A stretch of DNA of 64,000 bases from Neckera pumila (GCA_963969595.1 OZ018409.1:20740975-20804974); one strand, 5' to 3'. Counted from the stretch's first letter, positions 20,533 to 33,758 are shown. Notes: generated by a model not told the origin, from the letters alone. Program-made: numbers and translations.

Positions 20533-23500
20533 TCATTTCCAGGCCGTGCGTCCGCGCGTCGTTAGTCGCTTGGCCAGAGGAGGAGCGACCTTCTTCACAT
20601 TCGTTTTAGGACGCTGTTGAACTTCACGATCACTGTCACTGCCCTCCAGTACAACGACCGTCTGAGATGAGGCTCCTTCAGGGTTAGCGGAATCAGCCTC
20701 ATCGTCCGTTACATTGCTTGCGAATTCACCGCTAACGCTGGAACTCTCTGTGATTTGCCGTCTAGTTCGAGGTCGGACAGGCATCGACACTTCATCTCTG
20801 CTTTTGCCCACCGTCTTCTTCTGAGTCGTTTTCTTCGAAACGGTTTCCACTACTCTCGCCGTATGAGTGCTTGGTGTAGAACGAATCGGCTCTAGGTTTG
20901 CTTTGCCCTTAGCATCGTCGTCGTCGTCATCATCATCATCTGGTTCTATGCTGGATAAATCATCTGCGACCACCAAAGGGAAGATAGTAAGGACGTGCTT
21001 GCAGGCAATTCCAGTTTCTGATGCTATACCAGACACACCATGTACTGTGGGTGTGCAATTGCAGTGGGTGAAAATTATGGTGGCTCTCAACAATTATGTC
21101 CAAGGTGGTCAAGTGTGCCAAACTAAATTTGAAAAAAGTATTATTGCAGTCTCTCGTAATTACTGTGGTCCGCAAGATATGGTGTATTTGGTGTAGAATA
21201 TTGATGGTCGTTTTTTAGCGTTTAAGGGTACAGATTTGGATTTTCCTCAGTGATGATTTATGACTGCATGAAACATTTGACAGTTGAACAAGAAGTTTGC
21301 CTAGAAATGAATAGAGCTAAAATCAAACTGAGCTTGGTCCTAATACCATCTTCGGAGGAGCACTGCGGAGTTCACCTTTCGAGATTCCGACAGCAGCCCG
21401 AGGAACTGATTCCACTTGGGCAGATGTTGGAGAAGGGCTCATCCGGTCCATCGGTTGCTCTGTATCAGAGCTAGTGTTTGGTATTGATGCAAGCATCTCA
21501 CTGCCAGCGCCATCATCCTCGTCTAATTCACTTGTGTTTCCAGGAATATCATCTATGGATTCGTCCATGGAATCATCGGAATCGACTATTCGCTGCTTTG
21601 CAGCTGAGAGAGAGAGCAGTCGCAAAGCTTCAGATTTGCTCTTACGCTGAGAACGCGAGACACCAACTGTCACGGGAGATTCTGCAACTGCAGCAGGTTT
21701 TTTCGTACCTGCAAATTAGGATGCTTAGTTTCCTGACGTTGCAGTCTCGTTCCAAAATGGAAGCAGAATTGGCCAACCCAGATATGCGAGCGTGAGACAC
21801 TCTAGCTCGCTTGAAGAGTAAGAAGCACAACAGCCCTTCAACTTATTTCCTAGACCAGCATAATCTTAAAAATGGCGTGGAGTCTGCTTATGGAAAAAGG
21901 TAGATTAGTTTCTCAAGTATCGAAGGCATTAACCGTTGCCTGAGGCACAGGGTGATAATTCTGGTACTGCTTCCTACTTCATTGCTCATTTCCACGTAGT
22001 TCCGCAAGGTGCTTATGGATTGCCTAGCGCGAAATGACAAGATAGACACAAACAGCACGGAGGTATATCTGCGAAATACTTAAGAGTACGGGAGTCTACA
22101 ACTCTTGCTCCCAGAATTAGAAGGCACTCACTTTTTGTGGTCGATTGTTTCCTCGGAGTTTTTTTGGGCTTTGGTGCTGGAGTGACGTCTAGCTCTTCGC
22201 CCTCATGTTCTCCGGCTGGAAGTTTCAGCCCACACTTATCTGCACACATCAATACGCCCTAACTAATCATTATAAACAATGTTTGAGTAAATCATTCCAC
22301 GCGGATAAAATTCTGGCAAACAATAACCTACACATTACAAACAACGTATTTAACGGTTTCAATAAGCTTAAGTGGTTGTGAGTGAATTAAAGAGCGCATT
22401 CACATCAATATGGTTTGAAATGGTCCTGACTGAGAAAGCATAACCTGCCAGAGTGCTGATCGAGACCCCTCGAAACAGAGCCCCCGACAAAACTAAAACC
22501 GAATAGAGAAGTTAAATACTGCACTAACGATCAATAGACGAGACGAAGGTAGCTCACCGAGGAGGATTTGCAACTGCTCATCTGAAAGCAATTCTTCAGG
22601 GCTTTTATCCATAGATTTCAAGTAGCTATCCACTTCCCTCAGATCTTTCAGCAGTAACTTATCACCAGCGACCGCATCCATCATACTGCAGTCATGGAAG
22701 CATTCACTTTATGATCGACTAAGAAGATGGATAAATACCAAATGGCCGAGCAATGTTATTGATACGTCACAAGGAAAGAACTGAAGACAAGATGGCTTAC
22801 GGGCCAAGAAGTTGAAGCATGCACTTAATTTCGTCCTGAGCTGACGATCGAAACTCCAAGGCAGTAGCAATCCGTGCCATTGCCAGCACATAAGCTTTGG
22901 CAGAGGCACTACTACTTCTTCTGAATCGTTTGACCTGTTCACAGATCCTGGTGAGGTCAAGCGACTTTACACAAACTGCTAGCAACATATCACAGTGAAG
23001 GAAGGAGTTCCCACTGGGTAAGTAGAGAACAATGTTCTAGTTTGACCTCCATGCCACTCTGATAATACAACAGAACGGGTATGTCAACACATCCATACCT
23101 CCAAGGCAATGTTAATAGCAAGACTTTCGTGGCCCATGTCCGGAGAGCTGCTATCACTGGCCCCAGCTATCTGCTGGGAAGTAGCCAGCAACGGATTTTG
23201 CAAAAGTTGCAACATGAACCGAGATAATTGGGTTGCTCTCTTCTTAGCCGAAATCATGGCCGCTGATACGCCTCTGTTGCCATAGATTCCAGGCCACTCG
23301 GACCGCATCACTGGAATGAAGGCCTTGGAAACACATTTCTGGGAAAGGAACACGCTCAGGTCAAAAAAAGAGCCCTTCACAAACATGAAGAACAAACTCA
23401 CAACATCACCAGGACGGAAAATCAAGGTAAAATAGAAACGGACCTTATTTGCAGCGGACAAGACAGAGTAATTGTTGAAGAACACCGACAAACACTGCTG

Positions 23501-26500
23501 CAACCTGCAAGACCACCGCCAAACTTTACTCAATTTTCATTGAACACTCCAACACATACATCGAGGTATAGGGACCGCCATTACATCAACACATCAAGCG
23601 GCGGAAAACGTCCAAACAGGACCGCACAACTGGAAGAGTAAAGATTGACGATAAAATCCAAACAACGAACATCGTAGAGAACTGAAGACAGGACGTACAT
23701 AATCGAACAGAGGCGAAGAATCCAGCTCCACAAAAACAAAAAATATTCAACAAGATGCTGAAGCACACGAAAACACGGACAGATACGGGCCCGAGAAAAA
23801 CACAAACTGGGAAAATGGTGGACAGCCTCGAATTTCAACAGGGATTTCGGAGGTCAAGCAAAGAGGCCAGGAGGCACAGACGACACACGAACATAAGCAC
23901 GAAGCACATGGAGAACAATGTTTCCAGATTCGACAACCAACCTGGGAGAAATCTCCAAATCATCGTTGAAGTACAAACGCAGAAGCTTAGATAAGATAAC
24001 GTCTTCAATGGACTGAACCTCTTGGAACAGCTTACTCTGCAGCAATAGTTTTGCAAATCCTTCGGCAACCAGACTCCGGGGAGTTTCAGGCTCCTCAACA
24101 AAATCATCCCCCAGTTCCTCATAGATAGTTCCACAGTCCAACAACGAAATCAGGAGCTCCAGCAAAGGTCGACGCATTGCAAGGACCATATCTCCTTCGA
24201 CACCGTATGCACAGTTTTCTGCGGCAACCTGCACACGACACGAAGCGACTGGTTAGGAGATTGGGCAGACAAATAGTACGGTCGAAAAGTAGAGGCCAGC
24301 TGAAATGGGGAGAAAGAGAGAGACAATCAAGAATACCTGGGACCCGAGGGGGCAAGGCTCAGGAAGTCCCAGATCAGGGTCAATTCCAACGGCTCGATCC
24401 AAACTGGTGGCTCCGTGGCAAAGGATAAGATCGAATACGGCTTTAACAGCCATATTCTGCACGATTGAATTACCACTCGACATAGACAGCCGTAGTTGCC
24501 GAACGATTGATGAGATAGGTTTTGTTGCCAACTGACCAAACAGTCCCAAGCACCGAATGCCAGATTTTCGAACCTCAGGGTTGACATATTTGACCTGAAA
24601 GTGACACACCACACGCAATTAGCTGTGAAGGTTTAGGGCGACAAAAGCTACCACAGTCGCAGCAGTGCTTGCTCGATCGCAAAATACTGCAGCATTCCGA
24701 AACGTAAATAAGCATCAGATTTATGAAGTGTTAGGAGAAACTGGATATTATGATATAAAAATCAAGAGTTAGTGTACTCACAGATGGTAGGAGAAGAGCA
24801 TCCAAGATCTCCTGACTTTCGATGGCACATCCTGCAAGTTGACGTAATGACATAATCTTTTCTAGCAAAAGGCTTGTCACGGCAAGACAATGCAACCACT
24901 GACTAGCCTCAGCTCCTCCATCACGACAAGGTTGACCCAATCTGGAAACAGCGTCAGCCAGTACTTTCTCATACTCTCCTTGTTCAGAGTAGATTTTCCC
25001 CGCGAATTCCGCAACTGCTGCAGCCCAGTCTGAGCATCGAGACAGAAGGGACATCTTAAATCATACATCATGAGCGGTGCTGAACATCCATAAAATTTCA
25101 AGGGATGTTTCTATTATTAAAAACTTTCTCCTAAATGATTTTCACTGATTCCCACTGACCACTGAACTGGTTGGATTTAGATTATTCATGCCATATTGGT
25201 TCAAAAATTTAAGAAAGCTACCTTGATCACCTCCAAGGCTCAGCCCGTCACCTACAAACACTTCAGGGTTAATTTCAAGAGCTGAATCCTGTTGACTATC
25301 AGGAGCCTCAGCAAGCAGGAGGGTCTTCACAAGGATTCCGGCAACTTTCCGGTTAGCGCTGTCAGTGAAGTCCAACACTGAGGCCAAAAGTACGAGCTGC
25401 CGTGCCGCGAAACGATGTTTTGGTCCTATAGTAAACAACAGAGCAACCAGATTTGTGTTCATCAGATCAGAAGGCCAGAGCCGCCAATTCTCAAGGGCAT
25501 GTCGCTATTCATTAACTGCGGAAGTACTGCTAGACCAGCCGAATTTTCCAGCATTCACAAACCTCAGCTGCAGTACTATATGATGGCAGACGGGCAAAGA
25601 CTCCAAAGTGCATATAAATATGGTTACAGAAGATAGTATACCTGCATTCAACTGTACTTTGACCAGTTCAACGTATGATTTAACAGTTGGAGGTAAGATG
25701 GAGTCGAGTACTTCATTGGCGTTAGCAGCTGCTGCTGCATTGAGCACAGACTGTGCGCCTCCCGTGTTAGCTGCTTCATTCCCCTTGGCCTGCAAGGGCA
25801 TCACCAAAATTCCATTCTTTAGACGTGGGAACAATAATCAGTCCAAACATCCATGTCAGGTTTACACGATAAAGGCAGTATGACGCCGTTAAAATAGACA
25901 TGGACAAATCTCTTGCACAACAGAATATGTACTATGACAACATAGACTGGGCTGAGAGACAGAACGTGCTCCGGCTATAGCAACAAACGTACGGTTAAAT
26001 ACCTGAGCCTCTGCATGCAAATTGGTGCATATAATACGCCAATACAGAGCTTGCTCTGCCCCCAAAAGTTGTGCTTCGTACTCTTCATTTTCTGCAATAA
26101 CGCAGGAGTTAATAACCTAAGACGCTGTGTCGTTTTTAGGCAGATGTAAGTTCTTGTAGGATATGATTGATAATTTGCTTGAGACAGACCTGTACTATCA
26201 GCAGTCAAAGGTAAGAGGAATTGCCGAAGTCCCTGATCTTCATTGGCATTGAATATGCCATGCTTCAGAAGCTCGTTCAAGACTGACTCGCCCACCTTCT
26301 CATTCGTCTCAACGTCCAGATACCGAAGCAGAGCGACGACATCTCCATCACAATCTCGATTCAACCACGACGTTTTAAGCATGTTCACGCACTCAGTCTG
26401 AACTGCTGGTACGCGATCAGCCAAACCGCGTTGGAGGACCTTCGCCCTTTGCATGATGCTGCAAACAGTGTCAAATCGTGCTAGCCTGTTAAATGATTTA

Positions 26501-27872
26501 ACTCGTAACGATTGAAATCTGTCTTTGGCATGCAATTAAATGTTAACATCAAAACGTTTCTCACATCCAATAAGATCATGAATGAAGAGAAGAAATGGCC
26601 TTTGACCTGAGCGTGTTAATAGGCAGCTTGCTTCCAATAACTGAGTAGGCAGATCTCCGCACACTATCACTGACGTCCATAGTGTGGTCAAAAATTTGTG
26701 GAATCGTGGAATTAATAACAGGAATGGACAGAATCACCATTTTGCGAACATCCTGCACACAGCACGTGGTTTTAGTGCTCATAAAGTGAAAACTGGAAGC
26801 CTCTTATCGCTTTCTCCGGGCCTCGACAAGCAGATAGAGAGAAAGGGTGCGGGAGATAAAAGACACGAGTGCGTGAGGAGAGAAACTGTTACCGCACTGC
26901 GGTCCGTCTCTAAAGCTTGACGATAAACAGCCACAGTGGAGTCATTCTCATCGCCAGACACCAAGCGGGCCAGGGCCCGAGCTGCATTCACACGCACTGC
27001 AGGCACCTTGTCGTCCATGCGCGTTTGCATGCTTCCAATCAGTTCCTCCCATAGCTCATCGCTTACCTCCACATCCTCTACCAACCGTGTCATAACCTGT
27101 TTAAGTTCACAGTGTGAATTCAATGCTTATTCAATATAAGGGAGAGAATTTGGCATCAGAATGCTTATACGCCACAACCAAAGAATCGCATTACCACACG
27201 GGTATTTGATGCTAAGCATCGCTAAACCCACAAAGACAGCTAAAATATTCTCAAATATATCAAGTCATCTCACACTATCAGTATCTTCGTATACGAAATT
27301 AAAGGTGGATTTCATGCACCACTCACTACCTTCCGCAAAATTGTAGGCTAATGGTAAGCATTCATCAACAAGGACGTAGCGATATGATTCCTAAAATGGA
27401 GGTGCCGCGACAATATAATCTAGTCTGAAATGTACGAAAATGAAATAGACCTAATCTAGGCCATGTACAAAAGAGAAAACGCCACCTCTGCAATCAGCTG
27501 GCAAGCCCGAAATCGAACAGTCTTGTTAGCCGCGTCCACAAATGCCAACAAGTGCTTCAAAAAATCCTCCACGAACGAATTGCACTCCTCCGCATGCTCC
27601 TCGTCACGGTATGCAGCAAAAGCGGCCACATACTTCACTACCCTCTCCACGCGTGGCTCCTTCTCCTGAACGAGGAAAATCGGGCGCAGAGAGTCGCATA
27701 AAATGGTGAAGAAATTCTCACGATGCTCTGAACGGCATTTCACGAACTCCCTAATCATGCGCAGGTGCGCAGTCTGTGTGTGTTGGCATTCATTCAGTGT
27801 CCGGGGGATCAGGACTTCGGGAAGTTCGCTAGGCTGGGAAGCACGGCGCTTCCCAGACGCCCCTTGGCACAT
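20533..27872 (-). CDS. CAP-G: Condensin complex subunit 3 (CAP-G), 17 exons
   Basis: CAP-G is the HEAT-repeat, DNA-binding subunit of condensin I, which with CAP-D2 and the kleisin CAP-H compacts mitotic chromosomes. Exons: 27486-27872, 26893-27096, 26607-26752, 26190-26458, 26003-26091, 25642-25789, 25222-25425, 24782-25029, 24337-24594, 23942-24228, 23444-23504, 23099-23338, 22801-22934, 22558-22685, 22132-22239, 21376-21708, 20533-20963. All have GT-AG borders and sum to 1224 residues plus stop. Diagnostic stretches are ANKTVRFRACQLIAE (exon 1), VQRGLADR-like LQRGLADRVPAV (exon 4), YLDVETNEKVGES, GIRCLGLFGQLATKP (exon 9), LQQCLSVFFNNYS (exon 11) and AFIPVMRSEWPGIYGN (exon 12). Residues 1-850 form the HEAT and Cnd3 regions; about 930-1224 is a disordered, charged tail with nine consecutive Asp. 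The tail makes it somewhat longer than I recall for plant CAP-G. The chosen ATG gives a short leader before the conserved domain. Confidence 0.93.
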
Positions 27873-28728
27873 TACGTCTACTGTTTCTATTCCTTCTCCA
27901 CGCCACAAAGACGACGATGCAATAAACCTCACGTGAAAGCCCGATCTTCAAATCAGGTCAACTTCAAAATTGCTCTGAATCACCTAGGAATAAATAGCAT
28001 TTCAAGAGGCAGAAAAATGACAAGTGCGTAATCCCACGCCCTTGACAAGTACTAACCAATTTAGTCGCCAACCCTGCCAATCGGCAAATTGCAACCCCTG
28101 TTACACAACAACCTAAAAACCTTCAACAGCCCTCGATTCTATTTCTTCCCCTTCTGCCACCTTAAGATGGAGCTACAAAATCGCGATGTTATTACCAGAA
28201 TGTCGAAATCTCAGTGGTCACTTCGCCTGCACAGCGTCAAGATTTCCGCTCCTCGAATCAGAGGACAACTAATTCCATTCTCTTTCAATTCTTTCTCAAA
28301 CAAGTTACAAATGATCAAGACATCGTTACGTGCACACCGACAGACATGGAATGACACCGGATTGCAAAAATACGAAAGGTACGCAAATCGACGAAAAACG
28401 GCAACAATCTACAGAACGCGCAAAAGATTCGAAATGCGAAGAAGCCGATGAAGGGAAGTTTGAATTCTGGGCGGGAGATGCAGGGTATAACGGATGAAAA
28501 CCATGGAAACGAGAGTTTCATTCAGTTGCCCATATCTCGGAGGATGAAAGGCGAAAACGAATGAATTCCGTGAGGGAACATTCTTGAGAATTTATGGATG
28601 ACATTCGTTCAAGGCCACTGGCGCATGGTATGATTTCATTGCATGGTAACATACGGTGTCGTATGATCTACGTATTTCCGTTTTCAATCGTGGATGATGA
28701 ATGTTGGATGAAGGGCAGAGAGTGACTA
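27873..28728. other. 5' region of CAP-G, no other gene supported
   Basis: This region should hold the CAP-G promoter and leader. GC content stays moderate to about 28560 and then drops. A plus-strand open frame at 28089-28451 has an arginine- and lysine-rich composition but no recognisable domain. A near-E2F sequence (GGGCGGGAGA, about 28469) exists but is too weak and too far out to rely on. A small palindrome CATACGGTGTCGTATG lies near 28650. Confidence 0.35.
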
Positions 28729-29451
28729 ATCAGGAAAGTACCCCCATTGAAACAGTATTGTTGCAATACTACAGGGTTCACAGTAGAGTAATAAAACTTT
28801 ACTGTTACAATACTAACGCAGTATTGTAACAATATTGAAAATGCCTCCCCATTGAAACTGTACTGTTGCAGTATTGTAACAGTAAAGTTTCAATACTCTA
28901 CTGTGAATCCATTAGGAAGAATTGGAGCCCTCAAAGGAGCTGTGAGTGAGGGGAACAAGAGAACAACAACTAAAAAAAAAAAAAACTTCCCCCTCCAGCA
29001 ATTAAGAGGGCCTGGACAGCGCCCAATAGTGCACTGAATTTTTTTTAATATTTAAAAAAAATATAAAAATAATAAGTTTAAAAAATAAAAATTAAAAAAA
29101 AATATTTGGAATCTGATGTAGCACCATGGCGACCACATCAGCATGCTAATTTGAGAATTAATTTATTATTATTTTAATTATTATTTTAATATTTTCTATT
29201 TTTGATATTATTATAATATTATTATTTTGTATTATTTTAATACTTTTATTATAATATTAATATTATATTAATTTTATAACTTTTTATAATTTTTTTAAAG
29301 TAACACCCCTGTTCATTCACAGAGGCGTTCCCCTTAAAGGGGCTACCACCTCCCTGAGGGGAACTTCTCAAAGAGAAGCAGTCCCTTTGAGGGTTGCCAT
29401 TTTTTGTAATGCATTGTTGCAATATTGTTTCAATGGGGGTACTTTCCTGAT
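28729..29451. mobile_element. Inverted-repeat element with ATCAGGAAAGTACCCCCATT ends
   Basis: About 33 bp at 28729-28761 (ATCAGGAAAGTACCCCCATT then GAAACA) are repeated in inverse orientation at the right end. A second, internal palindrome pairs 28774-28813 with 28873-28912 (CACAGTAGAGTA and its complement). The right part holds short GC-rich hairpins (TTCCCCTTAAAGGGG and CTTCTCAAAGAGAAG at 29328-29382). No clear target duplication and no coding frame; probably a compound non-autonomous element. Confidence 0.6.
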
Positions 29452-29537
29452 GAGTGAGGAGTGCGTTTGATGAATGAGATCTCCCCTCCTCTTTTGAGGC
29501 AATGGATTTCCCAATGCTAGGAAGGTATTTATATATA

Positions 29538-29651
29538 GGGCAATGCCTGAGGAGGAGGGGATTCCGCAAATAAAAGTGCCAACAAGGAGGGCGGAGCCCA
29601 ACTAGGAGGCACTTTTATTTGTGGAATCCCCGACGACGAGAGGCATTGTCC
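29538..29651. repeat. 114-base foldback with GGGATTCCGCAAATAAAAGT arms
   Basis: The arms 29538-29580 and 29608-29651 are inverted copies agreeing at about 38 of 43 positions by eye, separated by a 27-base loop rich in G. A transcript would form a stable hairpin. It lies just outside the element at 28729-29451 and may be a small MITE or a hairpin precursor. Confidence 0.65.
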
Positions 29652-30995
29652 GACATAAACCTTAGGCAGGGAGGAAAGATTTCTTTACATAGTGCCCACA
29701 AAAAGTTCCACGTGTCCGCCATGTGTCCTCTTCAGATTATCGCACCCCAAGGTCAGGTAGAGAGCCACTCACAAGCACCTCATTCAACTGCTACATGATG
29801 ACTGCTCACGTAAGGGTGGATTCATCCAAATATATGCACTATAAGAAAAAGCAATATGGGTTGAGGGAAATAATAGATGAGAAAGAAACTTTTGAACGAT
29901 AAAGAGTGTTAGTAGTGTAACGAATGAAAAATCCGTAATCCACTGTTACGTGAGATTTCCCACGAAATGCTCAAATTACGTAATGTAATCCACCTTCCTT
30001 TTGAATGAGCAACTTCCTGCCTATGGTTTATGCTTTGCTAGATACTTGGGAGGGATATAAAAAGTTAAATCGAAGATAGGAGTTGACTAAAGAGTCATAT
30101 AAGACAACTTTGTTCGTTATAAGAGGCCCCTTTTCAAGGATGAAAAACGGACCCTTACGTAATTGGTAAAACAATATTATGCAATTGGCAATCTGCCAAG
30201 TACCATATTTGCGGTTATTACACAACAACTTACTGGGCTTGAATCAGTTGATTGGCTCTGTCTAATAACATTTCAGTGAAATTTGTGAATGATTGCCAAA
30301 TCAACTATATTATAGTCCCTGTCCAACTTAGAAGCTGCTCAGATTCCCTCCAAAAAAAATTGGGGGAATTTGGAAATTTTATATTTTTCTCACATAGTTT
30401 GTCAAATTAGTATTTCTATAGCCAATTTTGTTATTTGCACAAAATCTTTGCCTAGGATGGTTTTTCAAAGTCAATCACTCCAAGAAATGCTCACTGTGGA
30501 GTGTCTTTGGAGATAATCCTAACTAAGCAAAGGTCATCCATAGAAAAGAAATCCATGAATGTGCAAGTAGGTAAGGGTTTGATTGATTGGAGCGTACAAT
30601 GAAATAAGCAAAGTCAAGTGAAGTTTTTATTTTTCCCATGTACTACACTTGATTGCAAAGCTCTGAAAACAAAATTCCATTGCTCCAATCCTTGTGAAAA
30701 TTGTCATGTATATTTTTAGCTATTTAAACGTATATTTGATAAAAAGATGATAAACTTTTCTTCTGTGAAAATTTGAAATACAGGTCCCCAAAGTCATTTG
30801 GCCCAAGGAAAAAAATTGTTGTATTTTCAAAAACAAAACTATGATGGCTACAATTTGGCCTTTATACTTTAGACTAAGCACTCCCATTGGCAAAGAATAT
30901 AGAAGTAGTCCAAATGAGAGTGTTTAGATTTTTATTTTTTTGGGCTTGGTCTCAAGTATAAAGCAATTCTAAGTTATATTTACATAATGCTCCCT
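29652..30995. other. AT-rich gene-free stretch
   Basis: No gene was seen. A lone CACTATAAGAAAAA, the terminal motif of plant CACTA-type elements, occurs at 29838, but no partner end was found nearby. Confidence 0.4.
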
Positions 30996-31245
30996 CATTA
31001 GAAGAAAACTGGGCCCTGTGGAGGGCCGTTTGGCTTTTGGTGGATGTGTAAATCTAGAGTAAAAAACCTTTTTTTTTTTTTTGAAAGAATATTTTTTAGT
31101 CTAAGTCTTGCGTGGCACACATTGTGATCATGTTTTTGAATAAAAAAATATTTTTATCATTATTAATTTTTTAATTTTTTAATTTATAATTGTACACTTT
31201 ACTATAGTCAAACAACCTTTTGCAAAATCTAGATTTCCTCTAATG
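30996..31245. mobile_element. CATTAG-ended MITE, copy 4
   Basis: A 250-bp diverged copy: the left end CATTAGAAGAAAACTGGG leads into GGAGGGCCG, and the right end is the complement of CATTAGAGGAAATCTAGA. The T-run centre is kept and some of the conserved right half is lost. Confidence 0.6.
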
Positions 31246-31639
31246 CTGTTTAGAAATATTGGATCCATTTCAGAGACTTTGCAAAACTTAAGCATAGATT
31301 TTAGAAATTTTAATTGGTTTGAACTTAGTTTTATATAGGATTTTCCATTGCTTCCATTGGTGCAATTGCTAGTTTAGGGTGGCTATTAGTTGTAGGAGAT
31401 ATGGTAGTTCAAAATTGCATCTGTAGAGCCGAATTTTTGATCGATATCAAAGTAAGCGTTATGGCTTCCAATGAAGACAATGATAGTAGTACAAGTTGTC
31501 GTACACTTGTACCTAAGAATTCTCAAATGATCAACGCCAGTTGATTTACAAGCATTTGCTGAAGTATAGCAACAACAAAAAACTGAAGCTGGGTGCCATG
31601 AAAAAAGTGGCAAATACATTCAAGATCAACTTTTAGACT

Positions 31640-32790
31640 ACTAGAAAAATCTAACAAAGAGCTCTTGAAGCAATTTCTAATTCACCAGCGGATGTTTCAA
31701 GTCGGAAGATAGGTTGTGTTGGACCATAGCGGAAAGAAATTGATATCACTAATTGCATCACTGAAGTGCCGCTTTGTTGCCGGAGGATAGTCCAATCATT
31801 GTCTTCTACACTGTGTGTGTTAACTTGGTCTGTCTTTCAAGCACTAAAGCATGGTGCGTGGCATGGTGAAACCAAGAGGCACTCTAGCACAATCAAGTCG
31901 CAATGACTCCGGAGAACAAACTTGTAAGGATGTACTTTTGCATGTCCAACATCGATCTCTTTAGACCTGCCACATTCAAGTTCAAGAAAATGTATGATGT
32001 TTATACTGATGAGAAGTGGTTCAATATGACTAAGGAATTGTGTACATTTTACCTTGCTTCAATGAGCCACAACCTGATCGGTTGATGCAAAGCAAGAAGC
32101 ATATTACTAAGGTCATGTTTCTTTGTGCAATTGCTCATCCTTGTTGGAATTACTATCGGAACTAGTGGTTTGATGGCAAGTTAGGGTTGTGACCCTTTGC
32201 TATAAAGGAGCCAATATAGAGGACCAGTAAGTATCGCCCTTGAGGCACAATGGTTTCCAAACCATTGGTCGTTGATAGGGAAGTGTATCTTAAGATGCTC
32301 ATTGATAAAGTGTTGCTTGCAATTCCCGATGCAATTTGATCTTGTTGGCCAAGCAATCCTATTGAGTGCCGTGCCAATCTAATTTTCTTCCAACAAGACA
32401 TCGCAAGGGTGTACACTAATATCTATGATCCTCAATTTGTAGAGGTAGCCCAACAAGACAGCTTCCACATTCGTATGACCAGCCAACCACTGAACAATCC
32501 CGATATGAATGTGCTAGACTTGGGTTTCTTTCATGCCATGCCGTTAGTACAACATCAAGAGGCTCTTGTGACGATTGATGAGGTCATTGAAGCTGTGCAA
32601 CTTGCATTCAAGATAATATCCTGCGAGCTTACCAACAAAGTCTTTTAGTCCTTGCAAGCATGCATGATTGAGTGCTTGCAAGTTGATGGCAACAACGGCT
32701 ACAAGCTCTCGCACATCGGCATAAATTATTTGGAACAAGCTAGTTTGTTACCGAATATGTTGGATGTTGATCCTGAGTTGATCCAATAGT
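31640..32790 (+). pseudogene. Plant mariner-like (DD39D type) transposase pseudogene
   Basis: The translation in shifting frames follows a plant mariner transposase: a DNA-binding part with RRHSSTIKS-like HSSTIKSQ, then MTPENKLVRMYFCMS, VYTDEKWFNMTKE (first catalytic Asp), SKKHITKVMFLCAIAHP, FFQQDIARVYT (second Asp) and NNPDMNVLDLGFFHAMP (third Asp). Several stops and frame changes (for example near 32085 and 32180-32340) rule out function, although the three acidic positions persist. No terminal repeats or TA duplication could be found. Unlike the Tc1 element at 3177, this lineage is native to plants. Confidence 0.85.
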
Positions 32791-33758
32791 GTTTGCATCT
32801 CAGATAGCAACCATATCACTAAAGTATTGCTGCTACAAGCTTCTGGTATAGCGTAGCTTTATTTTTTTGATTTTACCGATTGGATTTTAGTGCACATTTG
32901 GGGTGTAGCATGGGCTTTTTGTAAATTTTTTTCTATTAACAGATGGCAAGCCACCTTTTGAAAAGTATACAGTGTAGCTGCCTTTTCAAAAGAAAAAAAC
33001 CCCACCTTTTCAAAAGAATAGAAAACTTTTGGATATAGTAAATCTAAAGACAAAAACTTGTGAAATGGGTCAAAAATTTCCAAATAGAAGGATAACAATC
33101 ATAAAGCTTGCCCACAAATCATTGTGAACAAAGATTCTCTAGGAGTAGTTCAATTTCACAGATTTATCCTAGTAGTGCTTGTAGCACTTACTTACCAAAG
33201 TCAAACTATTTCTTAGTTATTCAAAACTAAAATGTGATTGCATTGTATAAATTTCATATATGTAATATTTGTGGAATTACTAATTTTGTACCTCACTCAC
33301 TGGATAAATTAGTATAGCCACAAAGTGATTATATTCATACCTCTTTCACTTCTTTGATATGTCCTTCTCTGAAACAACATTCAATAGTAACTTGTATACA
33401 TGTTGATTACGTGACATTATCATGTAATTTATCATAGAAATTTAATTTGGGTTTAAGCAATTTGACTATAAGATCATGAAACACTAGAATTGCCAATTAT
33501 TGCAATTGAGCAAAAAATTTATAGATTGGCACATCTTCAATGGATCATTTGAAATTATTTCTATTCATACCAATTTCTTCATTATCATGCTTCTATATAC
33601 TATTCATAGCAATAGTAGATATTTATCATTCTAAAATTTTCTAAATTTTTTTTTCCATTTACAAATGAAGCTTATCATATCAAAGCAACTTCTTGCAAGA
33701 TGAGTCATGAATGCTAGAGCTTTGATTATATAGTATAATACCATATTGAACTTATTTG

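Noticed and set aside
22935..22988. Upstream extension of CAP-G exon 13 (MLLAVCVKSLDLTRICEQ)
   Set aside because: It cannot be joined in frame to exon 12. The acceptor after GAACAG at 22934 is in phase and aligns with the family (KRF...AKAYVLAMARI).
28089..28451. 120-codon plus-strand open frame upstream of CAP-G
   Set aside because: Composition is irregular, no domain or splice context is visible, and it lies in the probable CAP-G promoter and leader; a chance frame is likelier.
28465..28480. Near-consensus E2F site (GGGCGGGAGA) that could drive cell-cycle expression of CAP-G
   Set aside because: It is not a full TTTSSCGC match, sits about 600 bases from the start codon and has no second site nearby.
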